From NCBI RefSeq assembly GCF_024345225.1, contig NZ_BROD01000001.1, forward strand, positions 3,172,362 to 3,236,361: DNA of 64,000 bases, given 5' to 3'. The notes beneath the pieces are model-generated. The model was not told where the DNA came from. It worked only from the letters and a program-made list of their open reading frames with translations, and ran no database searches. A program made the position numbers and the translations under genes. How positions within the stretch are numbered: the first letter of the stretch is position 1; every line of letters begins with the position of its first letter. Shown here piece by piece: positions 1 through 11,569 of this stretch. The DNA comes from Clostridium sp. TW13 (GTDB taxonomy: Bacteria > Bacillota > Clostridia > Clostridiales > Clostridiaceae).

Positions 1-1
1 T

Positions 2-433
2 GATTTTGCAATGGATTTATTTAACTTTGATAATAATGAAGTTAGTGACTTCATTCCACCACTTCCACCAAAACATCATCATGATGAAAACTGCGACAAG
101 ATATCAAGCTTTGTAAGAGGTTTATGTATTCCAAGAAGAGCTTCTATCTTCCCACCATATATAAACTTAGTTTACAGCTATGATGTTGATTTCTTTAACT
201 GTGTATCTATAAAGTATCACAGAGGTATGGGACCAATCGCTGGAGCTGGTCTTCAAGATGCTCAACTTGATGGTCTTGGATGCAATCCATGCCCACCATG
301 TCCAACATTTGGATACTTTGAGATTAGAGGTACTTCTATAATAACTCCTTCAGTTTTAGCTGAATCAGTTAGACCAATAAGAGCATTATCTTTAATCAAT
401 CCAGTAGAAGATCCTACTTTTACTGAAGAATAA
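2..433 (+). CDS. Hypothetical protein, probably truncated at the window edge
   Basis: This ORF is not recognised. The first in-frame ATG is at 11, but the frame is open back to the window edge and no ribosome binding site fits in the ten bases shown, so the true start may lie outside. The visible 140 residues have a His-rich patch (KHHHDE), a CNPCPPCP cysteine/proline motif near residue 92 that could bind metal, and an acidic tail. There is no signal peptide or membrane segment. It is the only plus-strand gene on the left side and converges with the ilvC operon end across the hairpin at 515-554. Function unknown; the Cys/Pro motif is only suggestive. Confidence 0.6.
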   Translation, partial: DFAMDLFNFDNNEVSDFIPPLPPKHHHDENCDKISSFVRGLCIPRRASIFPPYINLVYSYDVDFFNCVSIKYHRGMGPIAGAGLQDAQLDGLGCNPCPPCPTFGYFEIRGTSIITPSVLAESVRPIRALSLINPVEDPTFTEE

Positions 434-504
434 ACAAAATAAAATTCAAGATTTATCTGATTACAAGATTTATATGCTTTAAGTTTAAGGTATTTAAATC
501 TTGG

Positions 505-556
505 TACAAAAATAAAACCCAGAAGGAGGCTAAATTTAGCTTTCTTCTGGGTTTCT
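505..556 (-). terminator. Intrinsic terminator downstream of ilvC (possibly bidirectional)
   Basis: AAACCCAGAAG (515-525) pairs with CTTCTGGGTTT (544-554), an 11-bp perfect stem. On the minus strand it is followed by a T-rich run (TTTTATTTTT), which fits the end of the ilvC operon about 150 bases downstream of its stop. The plus-strand side lacks a clean T-run. Confidence 0.75.
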
Positions 557-708
557 CTATAAACATATGGATATTTATTTATAAATATATTTTTTAGCAC
601 TCTATTAATTTAACTTATCTTTATCTTTATTTGTATTTTATATAGGATATCTTCAAAAACAAGTAGCCCACATGATTAGTTATTTCATATATTGGTTATT
701 TACAACTA

Positions 709-1746
<1,038 letters not shown>

Positions 1747-1785
1747 TTATTATTTTATTATTTTATATTTATCTTACATTCCAAC

Positions 1786-1966
1786 TAAAGAATCTCTATC
1801 CTTTTTCATGTAAGGAGTACTTTCTCTATTTTATAGAGAATTAAACTTAACCTAGTTGCTATTTAATACAAGTTAGCTAATTAATATAAGTTACCTATTT
1901 TAATTTTTCAACTTCTCCATTTTGTAAAGAATCATACTCCTTATTTTCTTAAAGAATTTCTACTCC
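1786..1966 (-). repeat. Three short imperfect direct repeats in the ilvB-ilvC gap
   Basis: The motif TAAAGAAT followed by a pyrimidine-rich tail ending in CTCC or TCC occurs at 1786-1801, 1925-1940 and 1950-1966. An inverted AAGGAGTAC lies at 1812-1820 and could pair with the copy at 1925-1940. The gap has no ORF and no clear terminator, so ilvC may be co-transcribed. The function of the repeats is unknown. Confidence 0.35.
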
Positions 1967-1991
1967 TCATTTAGAAAGTTAAATCAAATTA

Positions 1992-3659
1992 TTAAAGATC
2001 TTTCTCTAGCAAGATTTCACTTATTGGTGCTCCTGGAGCTACCATAGGGAAAACTTTTTTGTCCATATCTACTACACAATCTATTAACACTGGTGAATTA
2101 TAATCCACAGCCTTGCCTAAGCAATCTTGAAGTTCCTCTGCTGTATATGCTCTGAAGGCTGTTGCTCCATAAGCCTCTGCCAACTTAACAAAGTCTGTCT
2201 TTCTATTTAATGTAGTACTTGAATACCTCTCTTCATAGAACAACTTCTGCCATTGTCTAACCATTCCTAGTACACTGTTATTCATTATAACTATTATCAC
2301 TGGTAGGTTCTGAGAAACTGCTGTAACCATTTCATTGCAGTTCATTCCAAAGCTTCCATCACCAGTTACTAAAACTACTCTCTTGTTTGGCATTCCAACT
2401 TGAGCACCAATTGCTGCTCCCATACCAAATCCCATGGTTCCAAGTCCGCCTGAACTTAAAAAAGTTCTTGGAGCATCATAACCATAGTACTGTGCAGTCC
2501 ACATCTGATGTTGGCCTACATCTGTAACTATAATACCTTGTTCTTTAACAGCCTCTTTTATTTGAGTTACTATTATCTGTGGATTTAATTCTCCTTTATT
2601 TTCACAAGTACATTTATCTGCTTCTTTAAGTTCTTGTAATTTAGCCATCCATTGCTCATTTCTATTTTCCTTAAGCTTTGGTAACAGCCTTTCAAGAATA
2701 ACCTTTATATTTCCTACTAAACCCAAATCTACTCTAACGTTCTTATTTATCTCTGCTTCATCAATGTCTAAGTGAATAACCTTTGCATTTTTTATAAAAT
2801 TCTTATTGTTTATAACTCTATCACTGAATCTAGCTCCAATTGCAATCAGCAGATCACATTGAGTGGCACAGATATTTGAACACCTGCTACCATGCATTCC
2901 TATCATTCCTGTAAATAGGGGATGTTTATAAGGAAATCCTCCAAGTCCCATAAGAGTCATACCTACTGGTGAGTTAATCTTTTCTGCTAGTGCTAACAAT
3001 TCCTCACTAGCATCTCCAGATATTATTCCTCCACCTGCATAGATGAATACCTGCTTACTTTCATTAATTAAATTAGCTACTTGATCTAATATTTCTTCAT
3101 CTACATCATTTGATTCCTTAAGTTTTTGAGGTTCCTTCTTAACATACTCAGCCATCTCAGCAGTTACATCTTTAGGTATATCTATAAGTACAGGTCCCTT
3201 ACGCCCTTCATTGGCAATTCTAAAAGCCTTTCTTATAGTATGCTGAAGTTCATTAACATCTCTTACTATGAAATTGTGCTTTGTTATTGGCATTGTTATG
3301 CCAACTATATCAACCTCTTGAAAGCTATCCTTACCAATAAGTGGCTTTGCAACATTACCCGTAATTACAACTAAAGGAACAGAATCCATATACGCTGTTG
3401 CTATACCTGTCACAAGATTTGTAGCTCCAGGCCCAGAAGTAGCTAAACATACTCCAACCTTTCCTGTAGCCCTTGCATAACCATCTGCTGCATGTGCTGC
3501 CCCTTGCTCATGGGCAACTATAATATGATTAATTTCTTCGCTATGCTTATAAAGAGCATCATAAATATTAAGAACCGCCCCACCTGGATATCCAAAAATA
3601 GTCTTAACATCGTGGTCAATTAATGTTCTGATGAGTATTTCTGCACCATTTACTCGCAT
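1992..3659 (-). CDS. ilvB: Acetolactate synthase large (catalytic) subunit
   Basis: This ThDP-dependent enzyme condenses two pyruvates, or pyruvate with 2-oxobutyrate, to open the common branched-chain pathway. The catalytic glutamate lies in VAHEQGAAHAADGYAR (E51). The central FAD-type domain is followed by the ThDP-binding GDGSFGMNCNEM motif and a biosynthetic-type C-terminus. Length is 555 aa, usual for biosynthetic AHAS. The ATG at 3659 follows GGGGGGAG at ideal spacing; the longer ORF reading adds 12 residues without such support. Its regulatory subunit IlvN is encoded at the front of the same operon, about 7 kb upstream, rather than adjacent to it. Confidence 0.96.
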   Translation of the reverse strand: MRVNGAEILIRTLIDHDVKTIFGYPGGAVLNIYDALYKHSEEINHIIVAHEQGAAHAADGYARATGKVGVCLATSGPGATNLVTGIATAYMDSVPLVVITGNVAKPLIGKDSFQEVDIVGITMPITKHNFIVRDVNELQHTIRKAFRIANEGRKGPVLIDIPKDVTAEMAEYVKKEPQKLKESNDVDEEILDQVANLINESKQVFIYAGGGIISGDASEELLALAEKINSPVGMTLMGLGGFPYKHPLFTGMIGMHGSRCSNICATQCDLLIAIGARFSDRVINNKNFIKNAKVIHLDIDEAEINKNVRVDLGLVGNIKVILERLLPKLKENRNEQWMAKLQELKEADKCTCENKGELNPQIIVTQIKEAVKEQGIIVTDVGQHQMWTAQYYGYDAPRTFLSSGGLGTMGFGMGAAIGAQVGMPNKRVVLVTGDGSFGMNCNEMVTAVSQNLPVIIVIMNNSVLGMVRQWQKLFYEERYSSTTLNRKTDFVKLAEAYGATAFRAYTAEELQDCLGKAVDYNSPVLIDCVVDMDKKVFPMVAPGAPISEILLEKDL

Positions 3660-3847
3660 CTTAACTCCCCCCACAAATTTATTTCCTTTCAACAATTAAA
3701 AATTAAAAATAATATCTTTTTATTTATTCCTTATCTTTTTATCTCATAAATACAGCACTCTTAAAACTCATAAATCCACCACTATTAAAATTTGATTTAA
3801 TCTTCAAAAACTATATAACTATATCAATTATCTCTAATATTGTGGTA

Positions 3848-5509
3848 TTAGTCCTCAAAAACTGCACCGTATGCTGCTGAACTTACAAGCTTTGCATAAC
3901 GCTTTAAATACCCTTCTTTTACCTTTGGTTCTCTTGGAGTCCATTTTTGTTTTCTCTCTTTTAGCTCCTCTTCAGAAACCTCTAGTTGTAATAGTCCCTT
4001 TTCTATATCAATTAAAATTGTATCTCCTTCTTCAACTAAGGCTATGTTTCCACCTTCAGCAGCCTCTGGAGAAACGTGACCAATGGCAGCTCCTCTTGTT
4101 GCTCCTGAAAATCTTCCATCTGTTATTAGCGCTACAGATTTATCAAGTCCCATTCCTGATAATGCAGAGGTTGGAGACAACATTTCTCTCATCCCTGGTC
4201 CTCCTTTAGGACCTTCATATCTAATAACTACTACATCACCTTGATTAATCTTTCCATGAAGAATTGCTTCTATTGATTCCTCTTCAGAGTCAAAAACTCT
4301 TGCTTTTCCTTGGTGCTTCATCATTTCTTTAACCACTGCGCTCTTTTTAACTACAGCCCCTAATGGTGCTAAGTTTCCTTTTAAAATTGCTATTCCACCT
4401 GTAGCTGAATATGGTTCTTCTATTGGTCTTATAATCTTATGATCAAGAACCTTAGCTCCCTCTATGTTTTCACCTTGAGTTTTTCCTGTTACAGTCATGC
4501 AGTCAAGCTTTAATAAATTCTTCTTACTAAGCTCACTCATAACTGCTCTTACTCCACCAGCTTCATATAAATCAACAATATGGTCACAACCTGCAGGACT
4601 TAATCTGCAAAGGTTTGGAGTTTCTGCACTTATGTTATTTATTTTATCTAAATTCATAGGAACTTTTGCTTCCTTTGATATTGCTGTAAGATGAAGTACA
4701 CTGTTTGAAGAACAGCCAAGTGCCATATCCACTCTCAATGCATTTTCAATAGCCTTTTCATTTACTATGTCTCTTGGTTTTATATCAGATTTCACTAAGT
4801 TCATAACCTGCATACCTGCTTGTTTAGCTAGTCTTATTCTCTCTGAATAAACTGCTGGAATTGTTCCATTACCAGGTAAAGCAAGCCCTATAACTTCACT
4901 TAAACAGTTCATAGAGTTTGCAGTAAACATACCTGAACAAGAACCACAAGTTGGGCATGCATTATTTTCTAACTCTGATAACTCATCTTCAGTCATTTTA
5001 TTAGCATTAACAGCACCAACAGCCTCAAACATTGTAGATAGTGATACTGCTGAACCTTTATGCTTACCTGGTAGCATTGGTCCACCACTGACAAATATTG
5101 ATGGAACGTTAAGTCTTAATGCTGCCATCAACATACCTGGTACTATCTTGTCACAGTTTGGAACGAAAACTAAACCATCAAATCTATGCGCCTTAACCAT
5201 GCATTCTATAGAATCTGCTATAAGCTCTCTTGTTGCCAGAGAATACTTCATTCCCTCGTGTCCCATTGCAATCCCATCACAAACTCCTATAACAGGAAAC
5301 ACTAGTGGAGTTCCTCCATTTATAAGTACACCTGTCTTTGCTGCCTCAACTATATTTCCTAGATGCACATGTCCTGGAATTATATCATTTTGTGCAGATA
5401 CTATACCAATTAAAGGTCTATCTATCTCAGCGTCACTTAACCCTGCTGCCTTGAATAATGAACGATGAGGTGCTCTCTCAACTCCTAGTTTTACTGCATC
5501 ACTTCTCAT
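3848..5509 (-). CDS. ilvD: Dihydroxy-acid dehydratase
   Basis: IlvD dehydrates the 2,3-dihydroxy acids to the 2-oxo acids of valine and isoleucine. The Fe-S ligand cysteines are visible in [10 protein letters not shown] and [20 protein letters not shown], and the C-terminal domain has [13 protein letters not shown] and [11 protein letters not shown]. Length is 553 aa, normal for the family. The start is preceded by AGGAG. It lies 188 bases upstream of ilvB and 627 bases downstream of leuB; the latter gap holds a palindromic repeat copy. Confidence 0.96.
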   Translation of the reverse strand: MRSDAVKLGVERAPHRSLFKAAGLSDAEIDRPLIGIVSAQNDIIPGHVHLGNIVEAAKTGVLINGGTPLVFPVIGVCDGIAMGHEGMKYSLATRELIADSIECMVKAHRFDGLVFVPNCDKIVPGMLMAALRLNVPSIFVSGGPMLPGKHKGSAVSLSTMFEAVGAVNANKMTEDELSELENNACPTCGSCSGMFTANSMNCLSEVIGLALPGNGTIPAVYSERIRLAKQAGMQVMNLVKSDIKPRDIVNEKAIENALRVDMALGCSSNSVLHLTAISKEAKVPMNLDKINNISAETPNLCRLSPAGCDHIVDLYEAGGVRAVMSELSKKNLLKLDCMTVTGKTQGENIEGAKVLDHKIIRPIEEPYSATGGIAILKGNLAPLGAVVKKSAVVKEMMKHQGKARVFDSEEESIEAILHGKINQGDVVVIRYEGPKGGPGMREMLSPTSALSGMGLDKSVALITDGRFSGATRGAAIGHVSPEAAEGGNIALVEEGDTILIDIEKGLLQLEVSEEELKERKQKWTPREPKVKEGYLKRYAKLVSSAAYGAVFED

Positions 5510-6136
5510 TTCTAATCATCTCCTAATATTCTCTCTATACTGCGTATATAAATGTACTTTTCTATAGCTCTTATTTATAACTTTGCTTATTATCAATTAC
5601 TTTTCTAATCTCTTGCTAACTAGCAAGCTTTGTGTTTTTTAATCTTATATTTCATACTTAATATCTTATAGTTAATATTTTCTGAAAGCATCCTGACATT
5701 ATCTCATATTATTTGAAGACATCCTGCCGTATGTTTATCATATATAGCTAATAAAGATTTTTCTTAGGTTTCTTCTTATTTACCTAACTCTTAAACAGTC
5801 CTATGTTATCATTCTAGTATCCATATGGAACTGTTCCATATTAATGTTGGTGGAAATATTAGTGGACAAGTTACAAAAATTCGACATTTTTTTCACCAAC
5901 ATTTAGGTGGAACAGTTCTATACACATCTTCATAAACATATAACACTATCCTATATTCGTAGATATATATCCAATTATGCCTTCCTAACAACTAATAATA
6001 TATTTATCTTTGTAATTCTCATCTTTTATGTCTAGCACAATTCTTCTTGTATCTATCCCATGCTCTTCTTACTATGAGCAATGCTATTTACCTATAAATT
6101 ATGAATTAGATTAATCAGAACTTATAGATATCAATA
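5510..6136. other. Gene-free stretch between leuB and ilvD
   Basis: No supported ORF. The stretch contains the palindromic element at 5824-5922 and, at about 5685-5735, two short similar segments (gcatcctgac and acatcctgcc). No terminator with a T-run is evident in the minus direction, so the operon may read through. Confidence 0.5.
5824..5922 (+). mobile_element. Palindromic MITE-like element, copy 1
   Basis: Begins TATGGAACTGTTCCA and ends TGGAACAGTTCTATA, its inverted complement, with inner arms AATGTTGG and CCAACATTT. It is one of seven related copies in the window (see findings). Copies 1 and 5 carry a few extra bases next to the left inner arm. It lies inside the branched-chain operon between leuB and ilvD. 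Confidence 0.8.
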
Positions 6137-7213
6137 TTAAAGATTGCTAACAACTAACTCTCCCATCTTCTTAGTTCCAACCTTAACTTTACCTTCACTC
6201 ATAATGTCACCAGTTCTGTATTCAGTGTCTAAAACTTTGCTTACTGCATTTTCTATTGAATCTGCTTCTGCATTAAGTCCAAAGGAATATCTAAGCATCA
6301 TAGCCACTGATAATATTGTTGCCAGAGGATTTGCAAGATCTTTACCTGCAATATCAGGCGCACTTCCATGGATAGGTTCATACAACCCAAAGCTGTTGTC
6401 ACCTAAACTTGCTGAAGGTAACATTCCAATTGAACCTGTAATCATTGAAGCCTCATCTGATAAGATATCTCCAAACATATTACTTGTTAATATAACATCA
6501 AATTGTCTTGGATCTCTTACTAGCTGCATTGACGTATTATCTACATAAAGATGTTCTAAAGTCACCTCTGGATAATCCTTAGCCACCTCCTCAACAACTC
6601 TTCTCCATAAACGTGAGCTCTCAAGAATATTTGCTTTATCAACAGATGTTACTTTCTTATTTCTCTTCATTGCTGAGTCAAAAGCAATCTTTGCTATTCT
6701 TTTGACTTCTGAAGTTGAATATTGCTCTGTATCTCTTGCAACCTCTTCCCCATTTTCCTTTGTAAGTAATTCTCTTTCCCCAAAGTAAATTCCACCTGTT
6801 AGCTCTCTAACAACTAACACATCTATACCATCACCAATTATTCTATCCTTTAGTGGTGATGCATCCTTTAACTGCTTATAAAGCATTGCTGGTCTTAAGT
6901 TGCAGTATAAGTTCAAGCCTCCTCTTAGCCCCAATAAAGCTTGTTCTGGTCTAACCTTTGCCTTAGTATCATCCCACTTAGGTCCACCTACTGCACCTAA
7001 CAATACTGCATCACTTGCCTTACAAATATCTAAAGTTTCCTCTGGAAGAGCTGTAGTTTTAAATTCATCTATTGCACAACCACCTGCTTTAGCATAGGTA
7101 TATTCAAACTTATGATTAAACTTCTCTCCAACTGCATTTAATACATTAACCGCCTGCTCTGTAACTTCTGGACCTATTCCATCCCCAGGTATAACTGCTA
7201 CTTTATATTTCAT
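6137..7213 (-). CDS. leuB: 3-isopropylmalate (or beta-methylmalate) dehydrogenase
   Basis: This NAD-dependent oxidative decarboxylase belongs to the isocitrate/isopropylmalate dehydrogenase family. Visible signatures are [11 protein letters not shown] at the N-terminus, the substrate-binding LRPAML and [13 protein letters not shown], and the metal-binding aspartates in the [18 protein letters not shown] stretch. Length is 358 aa. AGGGG precedes the ATG. With cimA in the same operon it should also act on beta-methyl-malate to give 2-oxobutyrate for isoleucine; that is inference. It is separated from leuD by a 48-bp tandem array. Confidence 0.94.
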   Translation of the reverse strand: MKYKVAVIPGDGIGPEVTEQAVNVLNAVGEKFNHKFEYTYAKAGGCAIDEFKTTALPEETLDICKASDAVLLGAVGGPKWDDTKAKVRPEQALLGLRGGLNLYCNLRPAMLYKQLKDASPLKDRIIGDGIDVLVVRELTGGIYFGERELLTKENGEEVARDTEQYSTSEVKRIAKIAFDSAMKRNKKVTSVDKANILESSRLWRRVVEEVAKDYPEVTLEHLYVDNTSMQLVRDPRQFDVILTSNMFGDILSDEASMITGSIGMLPSASLGDNSFGLYEPIHGSAPDIAGKDLANPLATILSVAMMLRYSFGLNAEADSIENAVSKVLDTEYRTGDIMSEGKVKVGTKKMGELVVSNL

Positions 7214-7244
7214 CTATAATAACCCCTTTCATTTATAAAACGCA

Positions 7245-7600
7245 TCTTATTTACATCTGTTTCTTACATGCCCTGTTTATTGATTTAATTGCTTATTGCT
7301 AATCTATTTCTTATATGCCCCTGTCTATTAATTCAATTGTTTATTGCTAATCTATTTCTTGTATCCCCCTGTCTATTGATTTAATTGCTTATTGTTAATC
7401 TATTTCTTATACGCCCCTGTCTATTGATTCAACTGCTTATTACTAATTTATATTTTATATCCCATATTCACTACTTAAATGCTTATTGCCACTTTATATT
7501 TTATAACCCTTATTTACTGCCTAATTGCTCATTGCCAATCTATGTTTTATAGTCCCCTCGTTGCTGACTTAACGCCTATTGCTACTTTAAATTATCTATT
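7245..7600. repeat. Tandem array with 48-bp period between leuD and leuB
   Basis: The landmark aatctatttcttat recurs at 7301, 7349 and 7397, exactly 48 bases apart, and degenerate versions continue near 7253, 7445, 7491, 7537 and 7584. Each unit also holds a C-rich patch (gcccctgtctatt) and an attgcttattgct segment. Roughly seven units are recognisable, best preserved in the middle. There is no stop-free conserved reading frame or start site, so it is treated as non-coding. Confidence 0.85.
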
Positions 7601-8093
7601 TTGCTTGCTTATTAGCCTTTATATATTCAACAAGTCCATTGCTGTTTATTATCTTTTGCATGAATTCTGGGAAAGGTTCCCCTTGATATTCTTTCCCTGT
7701 AGTTAGATTTTTTATTACCCCTGTTCCAAAATCTACTTCAAGTTCATTGCCCTCTTCAATACTTTTCACTGCTTCTTCACATTCTATAATGGGAAGACCT
7801 ATATTTATTGCATTTCTATAAAAAATTCTCGCAAAGCTTCTTGCTATAACACAGCTAACTCCAGATTCTTTTATTGCTATAGGCGCATGTTCCCTTGAAG
7901 AACCACAGCCAAAATTCTTATCTGCTACAATTATGTCACCAGGTTTTACTCTTGTTACAAAAGTTGTATCTATATCTTCCATGCAATGTGATGCCAATTC
8001 TTTTGGATCAGAAGTATTTAAATATCTTGCTGGTATTATTACATCTGTATCTACATTATCTCCGTATCTAAAAACTCTTCCTGTTGCTTTCAT
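7596..8093 (-). CDS. leuD: 3-isopropylmalate dehydratase small subunit
   Basis: The swivel-domain subunit that completes the LeuCD hydro-lyase. Visible motifs are [15 protein letters not shown] near residue 11, the substrate loop [13 protein letters not shown], and the C-terminal [17 protein letters not shown]. The 165-residue length matches the short archaeal/clostridial-type LeuD. The ATG at 8093 follows GGGAGG; the upstream TTG was rejected. It starts 15 bases after the leuC stop, so the two are translated together. Confidence 0.95.
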   Translation of the reverse strand: MKATGRVFRYGDNVDTDVIIPARYLNTSDPKELASHCMEDIDTTFVTRVKPGDIIVADKNFGCGSSREHAPIAIKESGVSCVIARSFARIFYRNAINIGLPIIECEEAVKSIEEGNELEVDFGTGVIKNLTTGKEYQGEPFPEFMQKIINSNGLVEYIKANKQAK

Positions 8094-8108
8094 CTTCAAT
8101 TCCTCCCA

Positions 8109-9368
8109 CTATACCAATTCTGGATCTGTAATTTTGCCAGTTAATGCTGACGCTGCTGCTACTGCTGGCGATGCTAAATATACTTCTGATTCAACGTGTC
8201 CCATTCTTCCTACAAAGTTTCTATTTGTAGTTGATACTGCTCTTTCACCCTTTGCAAGTATACCCATATGACCACCTAAACATGGTCCACAAGTTGGTGT
8301 TGAAACAATTGCACCTGCTTCTATGAAATCCCTAAGAAGCCCTTCTTCCATAGCCTGAAGATAAATCTTTTGAGTTCCTGGGAAAACTATCGTTCTAACT
8401 CCCTTTTTAACCTTCTTGCCTCTTAATATTTGGGCTGCAATTCTTAAATCTGTTATTCTTCCATTTGTACAAGATCCTATTACAACTTGATCAACATCTA
8501 TATCTCCTACATTATCTATTGTCTTAGTATTCTCAGGCAAGTGTGGGAATGCTACAGTAGGTCTTAGTGTACTTAAATCTATTTCATAAACCTCATCATA
8601 TTTTGCATCCTCATCTGCTTCATAAATCTTAGATTCTCTTTTTGAATGTTCTTTCATGTATTCTATTGTTATCTCATCTACAGGAAAAATTCCATTTTTT
8701 GCACCTGCTTCTATTGCCATGTTTGCTATAGTGAATCTATCATCAATTGATAAATATTTAAGTCCCTCTCCAGAAAACTCCATTGATTTGTATAAAGCTC
8801 CATCAACACCTATCATACCGATTATGTGTAGAATTACATCCTTACCTGAAACCCATTTTGCAGGTTTGTTTTTTAATACGAACTTTAAAGCTGATGGTAC
8901 TTTAAACCATGCTTCTCCTGTTGCCATACCTGCTCCCATATCTGTAGACCCTATACCAGTTGAAAATGCCCCTAATGCTCCATAAGTACATGTGTGTGAA
9001 TCTGCTCCTATTACCACATCCCCTGCAACCACTAACCCCTTTTCAGGAAGCAAGCAATGTTCTATCCCCATTTCACCTACATCAAAGTAATTTTTAATTT
9101 GTTTTTCTTTTGCAAATTCTCTTATAAATTTGTTTTGCTCAGCTGCTTTAATATCTTTATTTGGAGTAAAGTGATCTGGAACAATTGCTACCTTTTCCTT
9201 ATCAAAAACCTCTCCAAATTTAAGCCTTTGAAATTCTTTTATTGCCACTGGCGATGTAATATCATTTCCTAGTACTAAATCAAGTTTTGCCTCTATTAAC
9301 TGTCCTGCTTTTACTTCTTCTAACCCCGCGTGTGCTGCCAATATTTTTTGAGTCATCGTCATTCCCAT
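8109..9368 (-). CDS. leuC: 3-isopropylmalate dehydratase large subunit
   Basis: Aconitase-family [4Fe-4S] subunit that isomerises 2-isopropylmalate and, with CimA present, probably (R)-citramalate to beta-methylmalate. The cluster cysteines are in VIGSCTNGR and [34 protein letters not shown] contributes the third. Length of 419 aa matches the short homoaconitase-like subclass rather than the roughly 466-aa E. coli type. The chosen ATG (9368) follows GGAGG; the longer frame would run into cimA. It is 13 bases downstream of cimA. Confidence 0.95.
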   Translation of the reverse strand: MGMTMTQKILAAHAGLEEVKAGQLIEAKLDLVLGNDITSPVAIKEFQRLKFGEVFDKEKVAIVPDHFTPNKDIKAAEQNKFIREFAKEKQIKNYFDVGEMGIEHCLLPEKGLVVAGDVVIGADSHTCTYGALGAFSTGIGSTDMGAGMATGEAWFKVPSALKFVLKNKPAKWVSGKDVILHIIGMIGVDGALYKSMEFSGEGLKYLSIDDRFTIANMAIEAGAKNGIFPVDEITIEYMKEHSKRESKIYEADEDAKYDEVYEIDLSTLRPTVAFPHLPENTKTIDNVGDIDVDQVVIGSCTNGRITDLRIAAQILRGKKVKKGVRTIVFPGTQKIYLQAMEEGLLRDFIEAGAIVSTPTCGPCLGGHMGILAKGERAVSTTNRNFVGRMGHVESEVYLASPAVAAASALTGKITDPELV

Positions 9369-9381
9369 TTGTTCTTCCTCC

Positions 9382-10974
9382 TTAAAAATAAGTTTTAACT
9401 TTCCTTTCAATATCTTTAATTAATTTATACTCAATAGAGTCTACCAGAGCTATCCAACTTGCTTGAATTATATCCTCTGATACCCCAACAGTACTCCACT
9501 TTTCTTCTCCATCTGTACTTTCAATCAATACTCTAACTCTTGAAGCTGTAGTTTTATCTGAATCTAATACCCTAACCTTGTAATCAACTAATCTTACAGA
9601 GCTTAATAGTGGGTAAAACTTTTCTAATGCCTTTCTTAATGCTTTATCTAGGGCATTTACTGGTCCTTGGCCTTGTGCTGCTGTAATTTCATAATTATTA
9701 TCTACTGTGAGTTCTACCATAGCTGTAGCAGAAAATTCTCCACCATAAGAAGGTTGTTCTCCAATTACTTTAAACTGCTTAAGTTCAAAAAATGGTTTAT
9801 ATTTTCCCATTGTTTTTCTGATCACTAGTTCAACAGTTCCATCTGCTCCTTCAAATTGATAGCCCTCATATTCCAACTCTTTGAGCCTCTCTGTTACTAA
9901 CAATACTTCTTCACTATCTTTTTTGAAGTTTGGAAAAAGCTTTTTGATTTGATTGTATATTGTACTTTTCCCACTGACTTCTGAAACTAAAAATCTTCTT
10001 GAATTCCCAACTAACTCTGGTTTAACATGCTCATAAGATACAGGAATTTTGCAAACTGCATCTATATGCATTCCACCTTTGTGTGCAAAAGCACTCTCTC
10101 CTATATAAGGCATATCATCCTTAAGAGGAATATTGCATATTTCTGAAATATACATTGCTGTACTCTTTATTTCTTTGAGTTTATCTTTGCTTAATACTTC
10201 ATAGCCTAGTTTCAACTCTAATGTTGGAATTATTGCACTTAAATTGGCATTTCCACATCTTTCTCCGATACCTAAAAATGTACCTTGAATATGTGTTGCT
10301 CCCCCTTCTACTGCCATCAATGAGTTTCCTACTGCAAGTCCCATATCATTATGAGTATGAACACCAATAATAATTCCTAAAGTTTCTTTTACGTTCTTTG
10401 TGATTTCTAAAATTTCTCCTTGTAGGCTACCTCCATTTGTATCACAGAGCACTAGCGTATGAACCCCTGCTTCTTTTGCAACTTCCAAAGTATTCATAGC
10501 ATATTCTTGATTTCTTTTATATCCGTCAAAAAAATGTTCTGCATCAAACATTACATTTTTACCTTTAGAAACTAAATATTCTATCGTATCTTTTATCATT
10601 TCTAAGTTTTCATCCAAAGACGTTTTTAGGATTTCTGTCACTTGAAACGAATCAGATTTTCCAAAAATAACTACTGTTTCCGTATTGGCTTCTAAAAGGC
10701 TTTTCAAATTCTTATCTTCTTCTACTGTTACATCTGCCCTTCTGGTTGATCCAAATGCTACAACCTTTGACTTTTCTAACTTAATGTCCTTAATTCTTTT
10801 AAAGAATTCTAAATCCTTTTGATTTGAACCTGGATTACCTGCTTCTATATAATCAATTCCTAATTTATCTAAAGCCTTAACAATCTTCAGTTTATCTTCA
10901 ACTGAAAAAGATATTCCTTGACCTTGAGCTCCATCCCTCAAAGTCGAATCTAATATAAAGATTTTATTCTTCAT
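9382..10974 (-). CDS. cimA: Citramalate synthase
   Basis: DRE-TIM metallolyase that condenses acetyl-CoA with pyruvate to give (R)-citramalate, the entry to threonine-independent isoleucine synthesis. The catalytic barrel carries [13 protein letters not shown] at the N-terminus and the metal histidines in [15 protein letters not shown]. The C-terminal half has the LeuA-like allosteric domain ([20 protein letters not shown]). The DGAQGQG form (rather than DGEQ) and the 530-residue length fit the CimA/TIGR00977-type family, recalled rather than searched. The ATG overlaps the ilvN stop by 11 bases and follows AGGAG. No separate leuA is present in the window. Confidence 0.88.
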   Translation of the reverse strand: MKNKIFILDSTLRDGAQGQGISFSVEDKLKIVKALDKLGIDYIEAGNPGSNQKDLEFFKRIKDIKLEKSKVVAFGSTRRADVTVEEDKNLKSLLEANTETVVIFGKSDSFQVTEILKTSLDENLEMIKDTIEYLVSKGKNVMFDAEHFFDGYKRNQEYAMNTLEVAKEAGVHTLVLCDTNGGSLQGEILEITKNVKETLGIIIGVHTHNDMGLAVGNSLMAVEGGATHIQGTFLGIGERCGNANLSAIIPTLELKLGYEVLSKDKLKEIKSTAMYISEICNIPLKDDMPYIGESAFAHKGGMHIDAVCKIPVSYEHVKPELVGNSRRFLVSEVSGKSTIYNQIKKLFPNFKKDSEEVLLVTERLKELEYEGYQFEGADGTVELVIRKTMGKYKPFFELKQFKVIGEQPSYGGEFSATAMVELTVDNNYEITAAQGQGPVNALDKALRKALEKFYPLLSSVRLVDYKVRVLDSDKTTASRVRVLIESTDGEEKWSTVGVSEDIIQASWIALVDSIEYKLIKDIERKVKTYF

Positions 10975-11485
10975 AATCCTCAACTCCTAAATCTTTATGA
11001 ACACTATCTTCTCCTCTTCCAAGAGCTGATATACCTGTTCTAACCATCTCTTGAATTCCATACTTATTCATAAGATCTATAATTGCTGAGATTTTACTTT
11101 CACCACCTGTCGCCAATACAGTCAAACTTTCGTGAGATAAATCGACTATTCTGCATCTAAATATATTAACAATCTCATTTATTTCTGCTCTAGTCTTTTC
11201 AGTTGCAGCAACCTTTATAAGTACCAATTCTCTTACCACAGAATTTGATGAATTTAATTCAACTACTCTTTTTACGTCCTCTAATTTATTTATTTGTTTT
11301 ATCATTTGTTCAACAGTATCATCATCAGCCTTTACTGTTATTGTCATTCTTGAAAACTTTGGATTTTCTGTGCTTCCTACTGATAAACTATCTATATTGT
11401 ATCCACGCCTTGCAAATAAACTTGAAATTCTACACAAAACCCCCGAATAATTGCTAACAATTATTGATAATACTCTTGTATTCAT
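10964..11485 (-). CDS. ilvN: Acetolactate synthase small (regulatory) subunit
   Basis: Regulatory subunit that binds branched-chain amino acids and stimulates IlvB. An ACT domain occupies residues 1-75 (IIVSNYSGVLCRISSLFARRGYNIDSLSVG), followed by the C-terminal AHAS small-subunit domain (FRCRIVDLSHESLTVLATGG). Length is 173 aa. GGGGAGG precedes the ATG. It is the first gene of the operon and directly follows the T-box leader, so the feedback subunit is the gene closest to the attenuator. The stop overlaps cimA, indicating translational coupling. Confidence 0.94.
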   Translation of the reverse strand: MNTRVLSIIVSNYSGVLCRISSLFARRGYNIDSLSVGSTENPKFSRMTITVKADDDTVEQMIKQINKLEDVKRVVELNSSNSVVRELVLIKVAATEKTRAEINEIVNIFRCRIVDLSHESLTVLATGGESKISAIIDLMNKYGIQEMVRTGISALGRGEDSVHKDLGVEDYEE

Positions 11486-11569
11486 TTATTTACCTCCCCA
11501 ACAAATTTGATTTCCTTTAAAAACAAAATTCAATATAAATACATAAATGTTAATAAATTAATATATTTT

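Noticed and set aside
262-600. 112-residue minus-strand ORF at the left edge
   Set aside because: Mostly antisense to the edge ORF and to the terminator; no ribosome binding site.
7245-7600. CRISPR array
   Set aside because: The 48-bp units repeat over their whole length with no unique spacers, and no cas genes are near.
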